NCBI GenBank assembly: GCA_024509875.1
Contig: JAMPIV010004934.1
Location: 171,904-235,903, forward strand
Source of the DNA: Oreohelix idahoensis
Taxonomy: Eukaryota; Mollusca; Gastropoda; Stylommatophora; Oreohelicidae
Direction of reading: 5' to 3'
DNA length: 64,000 nt
Shown: one piece after another, positions 48,079 to 57,274 of the stretch
Layout: each line of letters starts with the position of its first letter
Position numbering within the stretch: position 1 is the stretch's first letter
The notes under the pieces: model-generated
Told to the model about the DNA's origin: nothing
Database searches by the model: none
What the model saw: the letters and a program-made list of their open reading frames with translations, nothing else
Translations under genes and position numbers: made by a program

Positions 48079-48567
48079 ATGTTAGACAACATGTCTACAT
48101 TTGAGCACTTTATTGAGCAGGGTAAATTGCTTGGGAAGACTGGTGATAAGTTAGAAGAATTTGCAACTGCTCGATATGATAAAGCAATGGAAGCTGAACA
48201 AAAGAAACTGCAGATGCAGGTGGATGAAAAAAGATTCCAAATGGAAATGGAAAAACAAAAAAGGGAATCAGAAGCTGAGGAGAGAAAACTCCAGCTACAG
48301 CTAGAGGCTGAAAATAAAAGACTTGAAAAAGAGGCTGAGAATAAAAGACTTGAAAAAGAGGCTGAGAATAAAAGACTTGAAAAAGAGGCTGAAAATAAAA
48401 GACTTGAAAAAGAAGCTGAAAATGAAAGACTTCAAAAAGAGGCTCAGGCTGAGGAAAGAAGATTACAGAGAGAGTCTGATGAGAGGAAAGAGAAAGCAAA
48501 AATGGAACATGAAGAAAAGGTCTTAGCTTTAGAGTTGGAAAAAATTGAAATTGACGAGCATGAGTAA
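48079..48567 (+). CDS. LTR element 2 gag N-terminus, coiled coil
   Basis: A 162-residue ORF. After MLDNMSTFEHFIEQGKLLGK (the leader resembles element 1 gag: F-I-x-x-G-K) it becomes a long charged helix. Residues about 75-125 contain five tandem copies of a 9-residue unit ENKRLEKEA, encoded by a 27-bp DNA repeat (about 48308-48445). The second ATG (48091) fits the homologue start better. The ORF ends at TAA 48565-48567, where the next frame (ATGAGTAATGG...) takes over. In element 1 the same region is one uninterrupted frame, so the break here looks like a one-base change rather than programmed. Confidence 0.85.
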   Translation: MLDNMSTFEHFIEQGKLLGKTGDKLEEFATARYDKAMEAEQKKLQMQVDEKRFQMEMEKQKRESEAEERKLQLQLEAENKRLEKEAENKRLEKEAENKRLEKEAENKRLEKEAENERLQKEAQAEERRLQRESDERKEKAKMEHEEKVLALELEKIEIDEHE

Positions 48568-50641
48568 TGGTAATGATTCAAACAAGGGTTCATCTTCTGG
48601 TAAGGCTAATAATGATACTTTTAAGATTAAGTTACCAACATTTAGTCCTTCCAGTGATGACATAATGTTCTATCTGGACAGATTTGAACAAGCATGTACA
48701 GCTCATAACATAGACAAAGCAAAATATGTTTATCAGTTATCAGGGATACTGACAGGTAAAGCTCTAAGTATATTAAATATGGTGGATGAACCTGACAAGA
48801 ACAATTATGAGGTTGTCAGGGCCGCTTTGTTAAAGAAATATCAGCTTAACGAAGACGGCTATCGTCTACAATTTAAAAACATGTTACCTGAAAATGGAGT
48901 TGAATTCTCCGAGTTTATTGCAAGAATACGCATTACTTTCTCACGATGGGTTGAACTATCTAAGACGGAAAAAACTTATGAAGGACTTATGGACTTAATA
49001 CTTAGAGACAAAGTCATGTCGTCTGTCAATGAGTCTTTCCTTGCTTTTCTTCATGAACGTAAACCTAAAACAATAAAAGAAATGGAAGATTTCTGTTGCC
49101 AATACGTAACTGCGCACCCACACATAACCATGGGTAACTCTAAGGTGAAAGAAGGTTTACCAGTTGCTTCGGCAGCTCCGTATGGCCAAAACTTTGCTCG
49201 TAGATTCCAACAAAATTTTGATAGAAAGAGTAGCGGTAATTTCTGTCAAAATCATGGAAATCAATTTCATGGTGATTCTTCTTCGAAGAATTGGAGACAA
49301 CCTGATAGTACTCGTTACTATCACCCTAATAATTATAAGCATTTCAAAAGAGGATATGGTAATAGAGGTTATTCCTGCCGAAGACCTCAGAACCAAACAA
49401 ATAGATGTTCGCATCAATGTGAACATGATAGTAATCGTGGAAACTGGAATTCGAACCAGGATAACAATTACAATAGAGACAATAATAACTGCAGAGATAA
49501 TAATAACTCTGATAACTTCAGAGGTAATAATAGTCGGGGTAGATCTCAACACAAAAAAAAGAGATATCAGCAGGCTAATGCTGTACAACAGGAAACTGAG
49601 GGAGCCTGTAATCATGTTGTTGATAGTAAAAACTTTGACGCTGTCACTGGTTCTGCTTTTGACTTTGAGAGAGCAAACAAATGCCCCCAATGCAGTACTT
49701 TATTCGAACCGGGTACCATAACTACTTTGAGTTGTGGTCACCCACTTCCCGCTCTTCCTGCTGCTGTTGCGCATGACGGGAGGGGTTCTTTAATTCTACA
49801 TAAGGGTCTTGTTAATGATACTCCGGTCTCACTACTTTTCGATTCCGGATGCACCACTATTGGTGTTAGACAATCGCTTGTAGATCCAGCTTGTGCTACA
49901 GGAAGGGTTATTAAATGTGTCACATTTGGCGGCACTCTAGAAAAATATCCTACTGCTGTAATTCGCATTGCCACTCCTTTCTTTACTGGAGATGTGCATG
50001 CTTGTCTCTTACCTAATCCTATTGCGGACCTTATTATTGGTCGTATTCACGGAGTTAGGGAGTGTACCCCACAGCCGATTGCTGCTTGGGAAGATAATAA
50101 CATGCAAGCTACAAATGCAGTAGTTACAAGAGCACAAGCTCTACAAACACCCGAAACTTCACTGAATAGTGATAATGAAGTTGATAGCCAAGATAGTCAC
50201 TTAGTAATCACTCGTGACTCTTTCATAAAATTGCAAGAAGAAGATCCTTCTTTAAAAAAATTCTTCGTTCTTGCGAAGAAAGGTGATCCGAATCAGGATA
50301 CAAATAGAAAATCTTGGATTGCAATGAGAAACGGCGTACTTGTACGTATGGTACAAGATTCGACTACGTCGGCACATTCGCAAATTCTTGTTCCCAAGAG
50401 CATGAGAGTGCAAATATTACAACATGCTCATGACTCGCAATGTGCTGGACATATGGGTTTTTTTCCCGTACGAAGTCGAGAGTCCTTGCGGCTTTCTTTT
50501 GGCCTTTTGTCAATAAGGACATTCGTATTTACTGCCGATCATGCAAGGTATGTCAGGAGGTCAAATCTAGAGGACCACGACATGCTGCGCCTATCCAGGC
50601 TGCTGACATTCCTATTCGGCCGTTTCAGAAAATGGCCATAG
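48545..50641 (+). CDS. LTR element 2 gag, CxxC-CGH motif and retropepsin
   Basis: About 698 codons; the homologous start is the internal ATG at about 48560. Residues 25-190 are a capsid-like domain (FKIKLPTFSPSSDD, LLKKYQLNEDGYRLQFKNML). About 210-345 is an N/R/G-rich tract with scattered C and H. C380, C383, C397 and H399 make the CxxC...CGHP motif. The protease has DSG at 433-435 (LLFDSGCTTIGV). Then a segment with LQEEDPSLKKFFVLAKKGD and the first integrase zinc ligands (HAHDSQCAGH) follows. Beyond residue about 640 (T7 run at 50458-50464) this frame leaves homology, and integrase continues in the -1 frame. Confidence 0.88.
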   Translation: MKLTSMSNGNDSNKGSSSGKANNDTFKIKLPTFSPSSDDIMFYLDRFEQACTAHNIDKAKYVYQLSGILTGKALSILNMVDEPDKNNYEVVRAALLKKYQLNEDGYRLQFKNMLPENGVEFSEFIARIRITFSRWVELSKTEKTYEGLMDLILRDKVMSSVNESFLAFLHERKPKTIKEMEDFCCQYVTAHPHITMGNSKVKEGLPVASAAPYGQNFARRFQQNFDRKSSGNFCQNHGNQFHGDSSSKNWRQPDSTRYYHPNNYKHFKRGYGNRGYSCRRPQNQTNRCSHQCEHDSNRGNWNSNQDNNYNRDNNNCRDNNNSDNFRGNNSRGRSQHKKKRYQQANAVQQETEGACNHVVDSKNFDAVTGSAFDFERANKCPQCSTLFEPGTITTLSCGHPLPALPAAVAHDGRGSLILHKGLVNDTPVSLLFDSGCTTIGVRQSLVDPACATGRVIKCVTFGGTLEKYPTAVIRIATPFFTGDVHACLLPNPIADLIIGRIHGVRECTPQPIAAWEDNNMQATNAVVTRAQALQTPETSLNSDNEVDSQDSHLVITRDSFIKLQEEDPSLKKFFVLAKKGDPNQDTNRKSWIAMRNGVLVRMVQDSTTSAHSQILVPKSMRVQILQHAHDSQCAGHMGFFPVRSRESLRLSFGLLSIRTFVFTADHARYVRRSNLEDHDMLRLSRLLTFLFGRFRKWP

Positions 50642-53025
50642 ATATTATTGGCCCTTTTAAGGTCAAGTCGGCCAGAGGACATCAGTTTATCCTTACATGT
50701 GTCGATATGTGCACACGTTGGCCAGAGGCTATTCCTCTTAAGAGCATATCTACTACAGATATCGCAGATGCTCTTTGGTTGATATTTTCTCGCTTGGGGT
50801 TCCCCAGAGAAATATTGTCAGACCATGGCACTCAACTCATATCTGACACTATGTCACAGGTAATGTCTACCTTACATATTGAACGATCTCTCAGTAGTAT
50901 CTACCATCCTATGTCTAATGGGTTAGTTGAGCGTCTGAATAGAACGCTCAAGACTTTGCTTGGTAAGATAACTGAAGATCATCCTCAAGATTGGGACAGG
51001 GTTTTACCCGCGGCTCTCTTTGTCTATAGAGAAGTCCCTAATGAACACACAGGATTTTCTCCCTTCGAATTTGTCTTTGGCGCGCGTCCACGCGGCCCTA
51101 TGTCTTTATTACACGATCTCATCACTGCCGATGATATTAGCGATGAAACTCAATCCTCATATGAGTATGTCATTGCTCTTAGACAAAAGATCATTGAGGC
51201 ATGTAAGCTAGCAACTGCTTCATCAGAAATTGCTAAAGAGAAGGCAAGACAGTTTGCTAACAAGAATAGATGTCTACGACAACTTTGTCCAGGTGACAAA
51301 GCATTCGTCCTACTCCCCAGTAGGGAAAATAGACTTCTTATTGCATGGAAAGGTCCGTATGCAATAGTCTCTCGGATTTCCGATGTTGACTATGTGGTCG
51401 ATATTGATGGAAAGCATAAAACTTTCCACATAAACATGCTTTCGGAATTTCACGAACGTCCGGACTATTTGCTGCCTATTTTCCAGGCAACGGATGATGC
51501 TCCTGCACCTCACGGTCATTATTCATCCCTGTCTGTCATACAGGATGAGGAATCTACCTTCTCTGATGTTAATCTTCCCCTTCCAGTGGTTCCATTACGT
51601 TCTACGGAATCTTGGAAAAACGTTTCTGTTTCTCCTAATCTTTCTGGTGACGAACATCGACAAGTCTCGTCGATGTTACAAACATTTCAGGATGTTCTCA
51701 CTGACATTCCTGGACACACAGATGTCATAGAACATGACATAATTCTTACCGACAATAATCCAATTAGGGTTAGGCCTTATCCTATTCCTATACACTTTCA
51801 GTCGCAAGTGGAAAAGGAATTGGATGAAATGATTCAATTAAATATAATTGAACCATCGACTTCACCATATTCTTCTTCCATGGTTATTGTCCGGAAGAAG
51901 GATAAGAACATACGAATTTGTGTTGATTATCGCAAATTGAATCAGGTCACAAAGTTCGATGCTGAACCGATACCTTTGTTAGAAGATCTACTGATTAGAC
52001 TTTCTAATTCTAGATTCTTCACTAAACTTGACTTGTCTAAAGGTTATTGGCAAGTGCCTTTAGCAGAGCATGCCAAACCTCTTACTGCTTTTTCTACACC
52101 TAGGGGTCTATTTCAATGGAATGTTATGCCTTTTGGTCTCATGAACGCCCCTGCCACTTTCGTTCGCATGATGCGTCGAATTCTGTCACATCGTTCGGAT
52201 GTCATCGCATACTTAGATGACATCTGTCTCTTCAGTGATACCTGGGAAGATCACTATTTAGGGTTATATGACTTACTGTCCACTCTACGTGAGAATAATT
52301 TGACAGCGAAACCTTCTAAAGCTTTTGTTGGTTTTGGTGAAATCTCTTTCCTGGGTCATCGTGTTGGTCATGGTCTCTTGAAGACAGAAGACCACAATAC
52401 TTCCAAAATACTGAACATCTCTGTTCCTAAAACGAAGAAACAAGTTAGGAGTCTCTTAGGTTTAATTCAATTTTATGGGAGATTTATTCCAAATTTATCT
52501 TCGATCATGGCACCTCTCTCAACATTGTTGAAGAAAGGTTCGCCTAATCTGGTCCGTTGGTCTGAAGAATGCCAATCTTCACTAGACCAAATCAAGAATA
52601 TATTTTCTTCTCCTCCCATCTTAAGATTACCTACTCTTGATAGGACTTTTGTTCTTCGGAGTGATGCTTCATCCACTGGGATTGGAGCAGCACTGATGCA
52701 AGAATATGCAAATACTCTGCATCCTGTTATGTACATTTCTAGAAAACTAAATGCGGCAGAGAGGAACTACTCGGTTTTAGACCGTGAGTTGTTAGCGATG
52801 GTTTGGTCAATTCTAAAGCTACAAAGATTCCTCCTGGGCGCACATTTCATTCTAGAGACTGATCAGAAAGCTCTTACAGCTATTCAGACTAAGAATTTGA
52901 AGAGTTCGAGATCCACTCGATATGCTATAGCTCTTCAACCTTTTCACTTCACGGTACGAGCTATCCGTGGTGCGGATAATGTGATGGCTGACATTTTGTC
53001 TAGATGCCCACATGACTCCAACTAA
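50440..53025 (+). CDS. LTR element 2 integrase - reverse transcriptase - RNase H
   Basis: An 861-codon ORF containing, in order: the second half of the integrase zinc finger (CRSCKVC, 32-38), DDE core (D68, D128, E164 in NGLVERLNR), GPY/F module (WKGPY, 303-307), linker, and RT with VDYRKLNQ (495-502), KLDLSKGYWQVP (529-540), FGLMNAPATF (565-574) and YLDD (591-594). Thumb (SLLGLIQFYGRF) and RNase H follow (D742, E783, D808, D851 in MADILSR). Integrase before RT is the reverse of canonical Ty3/gypsy and the same as Ty1/copia, although all sequence motifs are Ty3/gypsy. Its first residues are only reached by -1 movement from the previous ORF. All catalytic residues are present. Confidence 0.92.
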   Translation: MCWTYGFFSRTKSRVLAAFFWPFVNKDIRIYCRSCKVCQEVKSRGPRHAAPIQAADIPIRPFQKMAIDIIGPFKVKSARGHQFILTCVDMCTRWPEAIPLKSISTTDIADALWLIFSRLGFPREILSDHGTQLISDTMSQVMSTLHIERSLSSIYHPMSNGLVERLNRTLKTLLGKITEDHPQDWDRVLPAALFVYREVPNEHTGFSPFEFVFGARPRGPMSLLHDLITADDISDETQSSYEYVIALRQKIIEACKLATASSEIAKEKARQFANKNRCLRQLCPGDKAFVLLPSRENRLLIAWKGPYAIVSRISDVDYVVDIDGKHKTFHINMLSEFHERPDYLLPIFQATDDAPAPHGHYSSLSVIQDEESTFSDVNLPLPVVPLRSTESWKNVSVSPNLSGDEHRQVSSMLQTFQDVLTDIPGHTDVIEHDIILTDNNPIRVRPYPIPIHFQSQVEKELDEMIQLNIIEPSTSPYSSSMVIVRKKDKNIRICVDYRKLNQVTKFDAEPIPLLEDLLIRLSNSRFFTKLDLSKGYWQVPLAEHAKPLTAFSTPRGLFQWNVMPFGLMNAPATFVRMMRRILSHRSDVIAYLDDICLFSDTWEDHYLGLYDLLSTLRENNLTAKPSKAFVGFGEISFLGHRVGHGLLKTEDHNTSKILNISVPKTKKQVRSLLGLIQFYGRFIPNLSSIMAPLSTLLKKGSPNLVRWSEECQSSLDQIKNIFSSPPILRLPTLDRTFVLRSDASSTGIGAALMQEYANTLHPVMYISRKLNAAERNYSVLDRELLAMVWSILKLQRFLLGAHFILETDQKALTAIQTKNLKSSRSTRYAIALQPFHFTVRAIRGADNVMADILSRCPHDSN

Positions 53026-53775
53026 TACTTCTGTCCTATATTTCCATATATTACAGAGTCATAACACACCTATATTTCTACAATAGATTAGCACATCTGT
53101 ACTTACTTTATATGTACACACTATCGTGCTTTGTTGTCATCTTCTTCTGTTCGTTTTTTAAGATGATAGAGGAGGACTGAGTAGTTAATATAAGGGCCGT
53201 TAGTTTACTAAACAGCCACAATTATTAATAATGTATTGTACCTTATGAAGCATATTAGTTATTAATTAGCATTATATTGCTTGTACTTTCTCAGAATGTC
53301 ATTGTTGAGCTGAGGACTTACCTTACTAGTATCAAGCATGACGAGTTCTAGATTGTGTACTTACCCTCGGAATACCAGAGCATATGTCCTGGATCGTCAT
53401 GTAGTTTAACTTTACTATGTACTTATGTCATTACATGTCAAATAATGTACTATTTAAATTTTCCTATCAGATTTGTACATCCATTTTTAAAGACAATATT
53501 AGAGTATGCTGTTTAATGATGATTATGGTAACTTGCATACGTATATTGTGTTTACATGCTAACGTGATGTGTGTTGGTGACACCTCCCCGATGTGAATAT
53601 TTTTTGAGACATATTTATTTTTCTGTTGAGGTATATCCTCACCAGACACTCTATATTTAGCCTCATGTTAGGCAATTTAATTAATTATCAGCGCATAATT
53701 CGTGCGTTTTGAGCCGTTTATCGCATGCTCTTTGATATTAAAAAAAAAAAATATGTTCCACATTTTTTTTATATC
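53026..53775 (+). other. LTR element 2 3' non-coding region
   Basis: About 750 bp between the RNase H stop and the polypurine tract. No envelope-like or other ORF is seen on either strand. Confidence 0.6.
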
Positions 53776-53792
53776 GGGAGGAGGTGGTGATA
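53776..53792 (+). other. Polypurine tract of LTR element 2
   Basis: GGGAGGAGGTGGTGATA directly before the 3' LTR. Confidence 0.8.
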
Positions 53793-54869
53793 TGTTGCGT
53801 GATAAATTCTCGCAACATCGTTTTATTACAATATCTATTTTATAACGCAAGGGCAACAACTGCTTGAAATTTATAGTCACTTTTCTCGGTAAGCATTTGT
53901 CTTCCCGCGTTGGTATTGAATGCAGTTAAGTTTTGAGCTGTGGTCTTTTTGCGCTGGACTGCGCATGACTGGTCTTGTTTTTTGGTCGATCGGTTTCCGC
54001 CCACCACTAGTGGAGTGAGCGATTTGAATGGCGAAAGAGATGCCTCGTTGAAGAGGGGATCTCCGCTATTTTTTGTTCTGTCAGGGATGTGTAGTCCTCT
54101 TAATGGATATTTCGTTTATTCGAGATAATACCTCTAGTGTTTCCCACATGTCGGGAGGCGTGATATTTCTGTGTATTTCCTGAAGGCAAGGTAAATTGAC
54201 TTTTCATTAACTCTATCGATTTTGGGTCGTGAGCGATTTCGATTCATAGCCTGTCTTCGAAAGTCGTCGTCACGAGATGTTTTCCCAGCTCACATGTCGC
54301 TGTATTGTACTGCATCGGTTGATGCATGTCCCAAGGACCGTTACGTGGTACTTTGTTAAATGAACTAGGTTTGGAAAACCTTTATTATCTAGAGGATAAT
54401 TTTGAGGACATTATTTATACTTCGGCAGACGTGTCTGTCTTGCTGAAGTCAGACTAAGGAGAGTGAACTGATCTCATACATCTGGTTATCTCCTGGCTGT
54501 TATAGAAAAGGATGGAGTTTTTCACCTGACTACATTTACAGCACTATGAAATATAACATGCATCTGACTCATCATTGTAATGCTGTCTACCGTCTATTGC
54601 TGTATTGAATGTTGCTGTGATAATGACTGTTTGATGTGCCTACATATTCGCGTAACCATTTTGTCACTGTGGCGTCCACAATAAATAATGAAGAAAAAAC
54701 GTCAACGGCTGTTACAAGAATCATTGACTTTATACGTCGTGAGTTTACTGACGTTCTATGTGGATTGCCCTGTTATTTTTGTATGAACATTGTTTGACTG
54801 AACACATCTGCACACTACACAAAACCAGACATGCGGATACCATCCATCATCATATGGCATCACGCATCA
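53793..54869 (+). repeat. LTR element 2, 3' LTR
   Basis: Direct copy of 45571-46646, about 1077 bp, with only a few substitutions and one base in an A run. Immediately followed by ATACCAATCTTGCG, the continuation of the element 3 LTR. Confidence 0.92.
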
Positions 54870-55435
54870 AATACCAATCTTGCGTCGATTTTGCAAGGTA
54901 CTACACATTTCATCACATTATATTCTAGCGAGATTTCACTTACCTACTCAAAGATGGACGCTAACCCGCAATTAGACACGTGGCTTCAGTGCTTTTAATG
55001 CGAGAATTCGCCGATCTGGCTTAGATCTAGCTTTCTTGGTTACCTGGGGCGTAAGTGAAAAAATGGCCGTGTTGGCGCACTTTTAGCGGGACATTTCCGC
55101 TTGGACACGTGATCCATAGCGGGCATCATGTGACCGTAGCCTCGTTTAGACGCTCCAATCAATAATGTTAAAAGTCACGTGATGTTTTCCTAAGTGGCCT
55201 AAACTGGTTCTCCCAAGTTCAAGCAGTTCTAAATTAAAACGGATTTCTCGCTACCGAGGTCATTGGTCAACAATGACGTCGTATCTAAAAATAGCGAGGA
55301 GAAAATACCGAACGCTAGGAGATTTTCCGCAAGTGACAATTCCCGGGACTTTGCGATCATGCATTGAGGATGAGAAAAAAACGATGTCACGTAAATAATA
55401 AAAAAAATGAAGAGAAGATTGGGCAAGTTGTCACA
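54870..55435 (-). repeat. LTR element 3, 5' LTR, second part
   Basis: Matches 41213-41767 almost base for base and ends AAGTTGTCACA. Followed by the duplication GCCTC (55436-55440). Confidence 0.9.
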
Positions 55436-55440
55436 GCCTC

Positions 55441-56571
55441 TTCATGGGCTACCTGGAGTATCAGGTGTGGCAGCAGTATCCTGGACCTTTTCCATTGATG
55501 TATCATAGATATATCGATGATGGCATAGGTCTCACCGATATGCCAGAGGTTGACCTATCTAGGTTCATCAATTTCATTAACAACTTCCACCCTGCGATCC
55601 AATTCACCTCTCACATCTCCACTGTCTCTGTTAATTTCCTTGACATTGTTGTCACTATCACTCCGCCCCACCTCACCACTTCGGTGTACTACAAACCCAC
55701 CGATGCACACAGTTACCTCCTTTATACTTCCTCTCATCCTCCGGCTTGTCGGGACTCCTTGCCTTTCTCACAACTTCTCCGCCTCCGTCGGTTATGCCAA
55801 GATGATGACAACTTTCTATGCTGAGCACAAGAAATGTTGGACTTCTTCCGTAACAGACAGTATCCAGAAGATGTTCTTACCTCTGCCTTAGAACGTGTTC
55901 TCCCTATCTCACGTCTAGAGGCCCTCAAACCCCGCCAAAAAACCTCCTCTGATAGAGTCAAGTTAATAATGACCTATCACCCTCACAGCACTGCTGTCAA
56001 AAGGATCCTGTTTCGCCACCTACCTCTCCTCCAAGCTGACCCAGTGGCGCGGGAAGCATTTAGTGAGCCACCCTTGCTGGCATATAGACGGGACAAAAAT
56101 TTGAGGGACCTCCTAGTCCACAGCCGTCTGAAAACCGTCAACGATGGCCACTATGGAACCAAGCCATGTAACCGTACACGATGTAAGACATGTCAGTATG
56201 TAATCGAAACACGTTCAGTCTCGTTCCCTAACGCCAAGTTCACCATCACCCATGGCTTCACATGTGAGTCACGCAACGTCATTTATGCTATTATATGCAA
56301 ACGTTGCAACATTACGTACATCGGCCAAACGGGCACACGACTGGGCGACCGATTCTGCAGACACCTCTATGACATCTCTCAGTTTAATTCCACACCTGTG
56401 GCCATCCACTTCAATGGCCCTGACCACCACGGTGCCACTGACATCCAGGTGACAGCCATCAGATACTGTTCCTCGGACGCCAACAGTCGGTTTCGCCAGG
56501 AACAACGCCTCATCCATCTTATGGGTTGCCTCAAACCACACGGTTTGAATACCCAACATTCTTTTCTCTGA
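55441..56571 (+). pseudogene. Penelope-like RT C-terminal part and GIY-YIG endonuclease
   Basis: Continues the frame interrupted at 39896: FMGYLEYQVW, then the RT catalytic box YHRYIDDGIGL (motif C), HISTVSVNFLDIVVTI and the thumb. A TGA at 55822-55824 breaks it (the upstream copy has CGA there). It continues through FFRNRQYPEDVLTSALERV, the zinc motif CNRTRCKTC, and GIY-YIG (NVIYAIICKRC, TYIGQTGTRLGDRF) to the stop at 56571. The GIY-YIG nuclease makes the target cut in this class of elements. The two domains in one frame and their order are as in endonuclease-positive Penelope-like elements. Confidence 0.88.
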
Positions 56572-56628
56572 GACGCCTTTCTCTATCGAGTCCCTGTTGT
56601 ATTATGACTTTCTACTTTGATGCGATCA

Positions 56629-56665
<37 letters not shown>

Positions 56666-57262
56666 CATTTTTTAAATTTAATAATTTTATTTATTTATTT
56701 ATTTATTTATTTTTTTTTTAAATTTGTTTATTTTATTTTATTTAATTTTTTTTATTTATTTTTTTTTTAAATTTTTTTTTCCTTTTTTATTTTTTATTTT
56801 TTTATTTTTTTTTTTTAGTTTTTATTTGTTTTAAATTTATTTATTATTATTTATTTATTTATTTATATTTTATTTATTTATTTATTTATTTATTTTTTTA
56901 AATTTTTTTATATATTTTATTTATTATTTATTGATTACTTTTTTCTCACTCTTTTCCAGTCCTTGTTTTCATTATTTCTTATTTTTATGTACTATCAACT
57001 TCCTCTTTCCGGTTTAGTGGCAGCCATCTTGCTTTGCTTCACATGTGACTGGACTTAATATTAAGGGAGTGTTTTTCTCTTATTTTTATAGTTTCATGTT
57101 CTCTACTTAATTCTCATTTTCTTTCCCTCCTGTCTCTTGTTTGTCTGTCCCTGACGAAGGCCTTGTGGCCGCAACGTAGGTTTTTCTTGTCCTTCTCCTT
57201 GTAAGACGTATTACTATTTGTGTGGGTGTGTGTGTGTTTTTTTTTTTTTTTTTTTTTTTTTA
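55786..57262 (+). repeat. Penelope-like element, downstream copy of the pseudo-LTR region
   Basis: Partner of 36598 to about 38050. Differences are few in the coding part and larger in the T-rich tract. It ends in a T run followed by the duplication ACAATATCTAAC. Confidence 0.85.
57151..57180 (+). ncRNA. Hammerhead-like motif in Penelope copy 2
   Basis: Identical to the motif at 37947-37976: CTGACGA, GGCC-TTGT-GGCC hairpin, GCAACGTAGG. The A-to-C change in the GAAA core is present in both copies, so it predates the tandem arrangement or was copied with it. Confidence 0.45.
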
Positions 57263-57274
57263 ACAATATCTAAC
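57263..57274. repeat. Target-site duplication of the Penelope-like insertion, right copy
   Basis: ACAATATCTAAC, identical to 36586-36597. Confidence 0.85.

Larger units (their letters stand above)
45571..54869 (+). mobile_element. LTR element 2: nearly complete Gmr1-like retrotransposon
   Basis: 9.3 kb with 1.08-kb LTRs that differ at only a handful of positions, so it is a recent insertion. Order on +: LTR, primer-like site, 1.4-kb leader, gag coiled coil (48079-48567), gag/CxxC-CGH/protease (48545-50641), integrase-RT-RNase H (50440-53025), 0.77 kb non-coding, polypurine tract, LTR. All domains carry their catalytic residues. There are two frame changes (near 48562 and 50458-50464). The target is LTR element 3: flanks CATA on the left and AATA on the right are a probable 4-bp duplication with one mismatch, judged against the empty site at 41210-41225. 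Confidence 0.92.
39897..55435 (-). mobile_element. LTR element 3: deletion derivative of a Gmr1-like retrotransposon
   Basis: LTRs of about 1.87 kb (39897-41767 and 44279-55435, the latter interrupted by element 2). The insertion is flanked by GCCTC. On the minus strand the interior contains a perfect tRNA-Pro-type primer site, one continuous gag-protease-integrase-HHCC ORF (43920-41830), then an abrupt join to an RNase H tail right before the polypurine tract. Integrase core and RT are absent. It therefore cannot move by itself, but LTRs, primer site, gag and protease are kept. Confidence 0.88.
36598..57262 (+). mobile_element. Penelope-like element in tandem (pseudo-LTR) form, with nested LTR elements
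   Basis: Flanked by exact 12-bp duplications ACAATATCTAAC. It begins with a 5'-truncated copy (36598 to about 38050), directly followed by a longer copy (about 38050-57262) ending with the same 3' region. That is the pseudo-LTR arrangement typical of Penelope-like elements. Without the nested insertions it is about 5.1 kb. The longer copy encodes RT and a GIY-YIG endonuclease. LTR element 3, itself carrying element 2, sits between codons of the RT. Confidence 0.9.

Noticed and set aside
48110..48499. 129-codon minus-strand ORF
   Set aside because: It is the antisense shadow of the gag coiled-coil repeats.
48545..48567. Programmed frameshift between the two gag frames of element 2
   Set aside because: Element 1 reads through the same place in one frame, and no slippery sequence is present. 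A one-base indel is simpler.
53026..53792. A possible envelope gene in element 2
   Set aside because: No ORF of useful length, signal peptide or membrane segment lies between RNase H and the polypurine tract.
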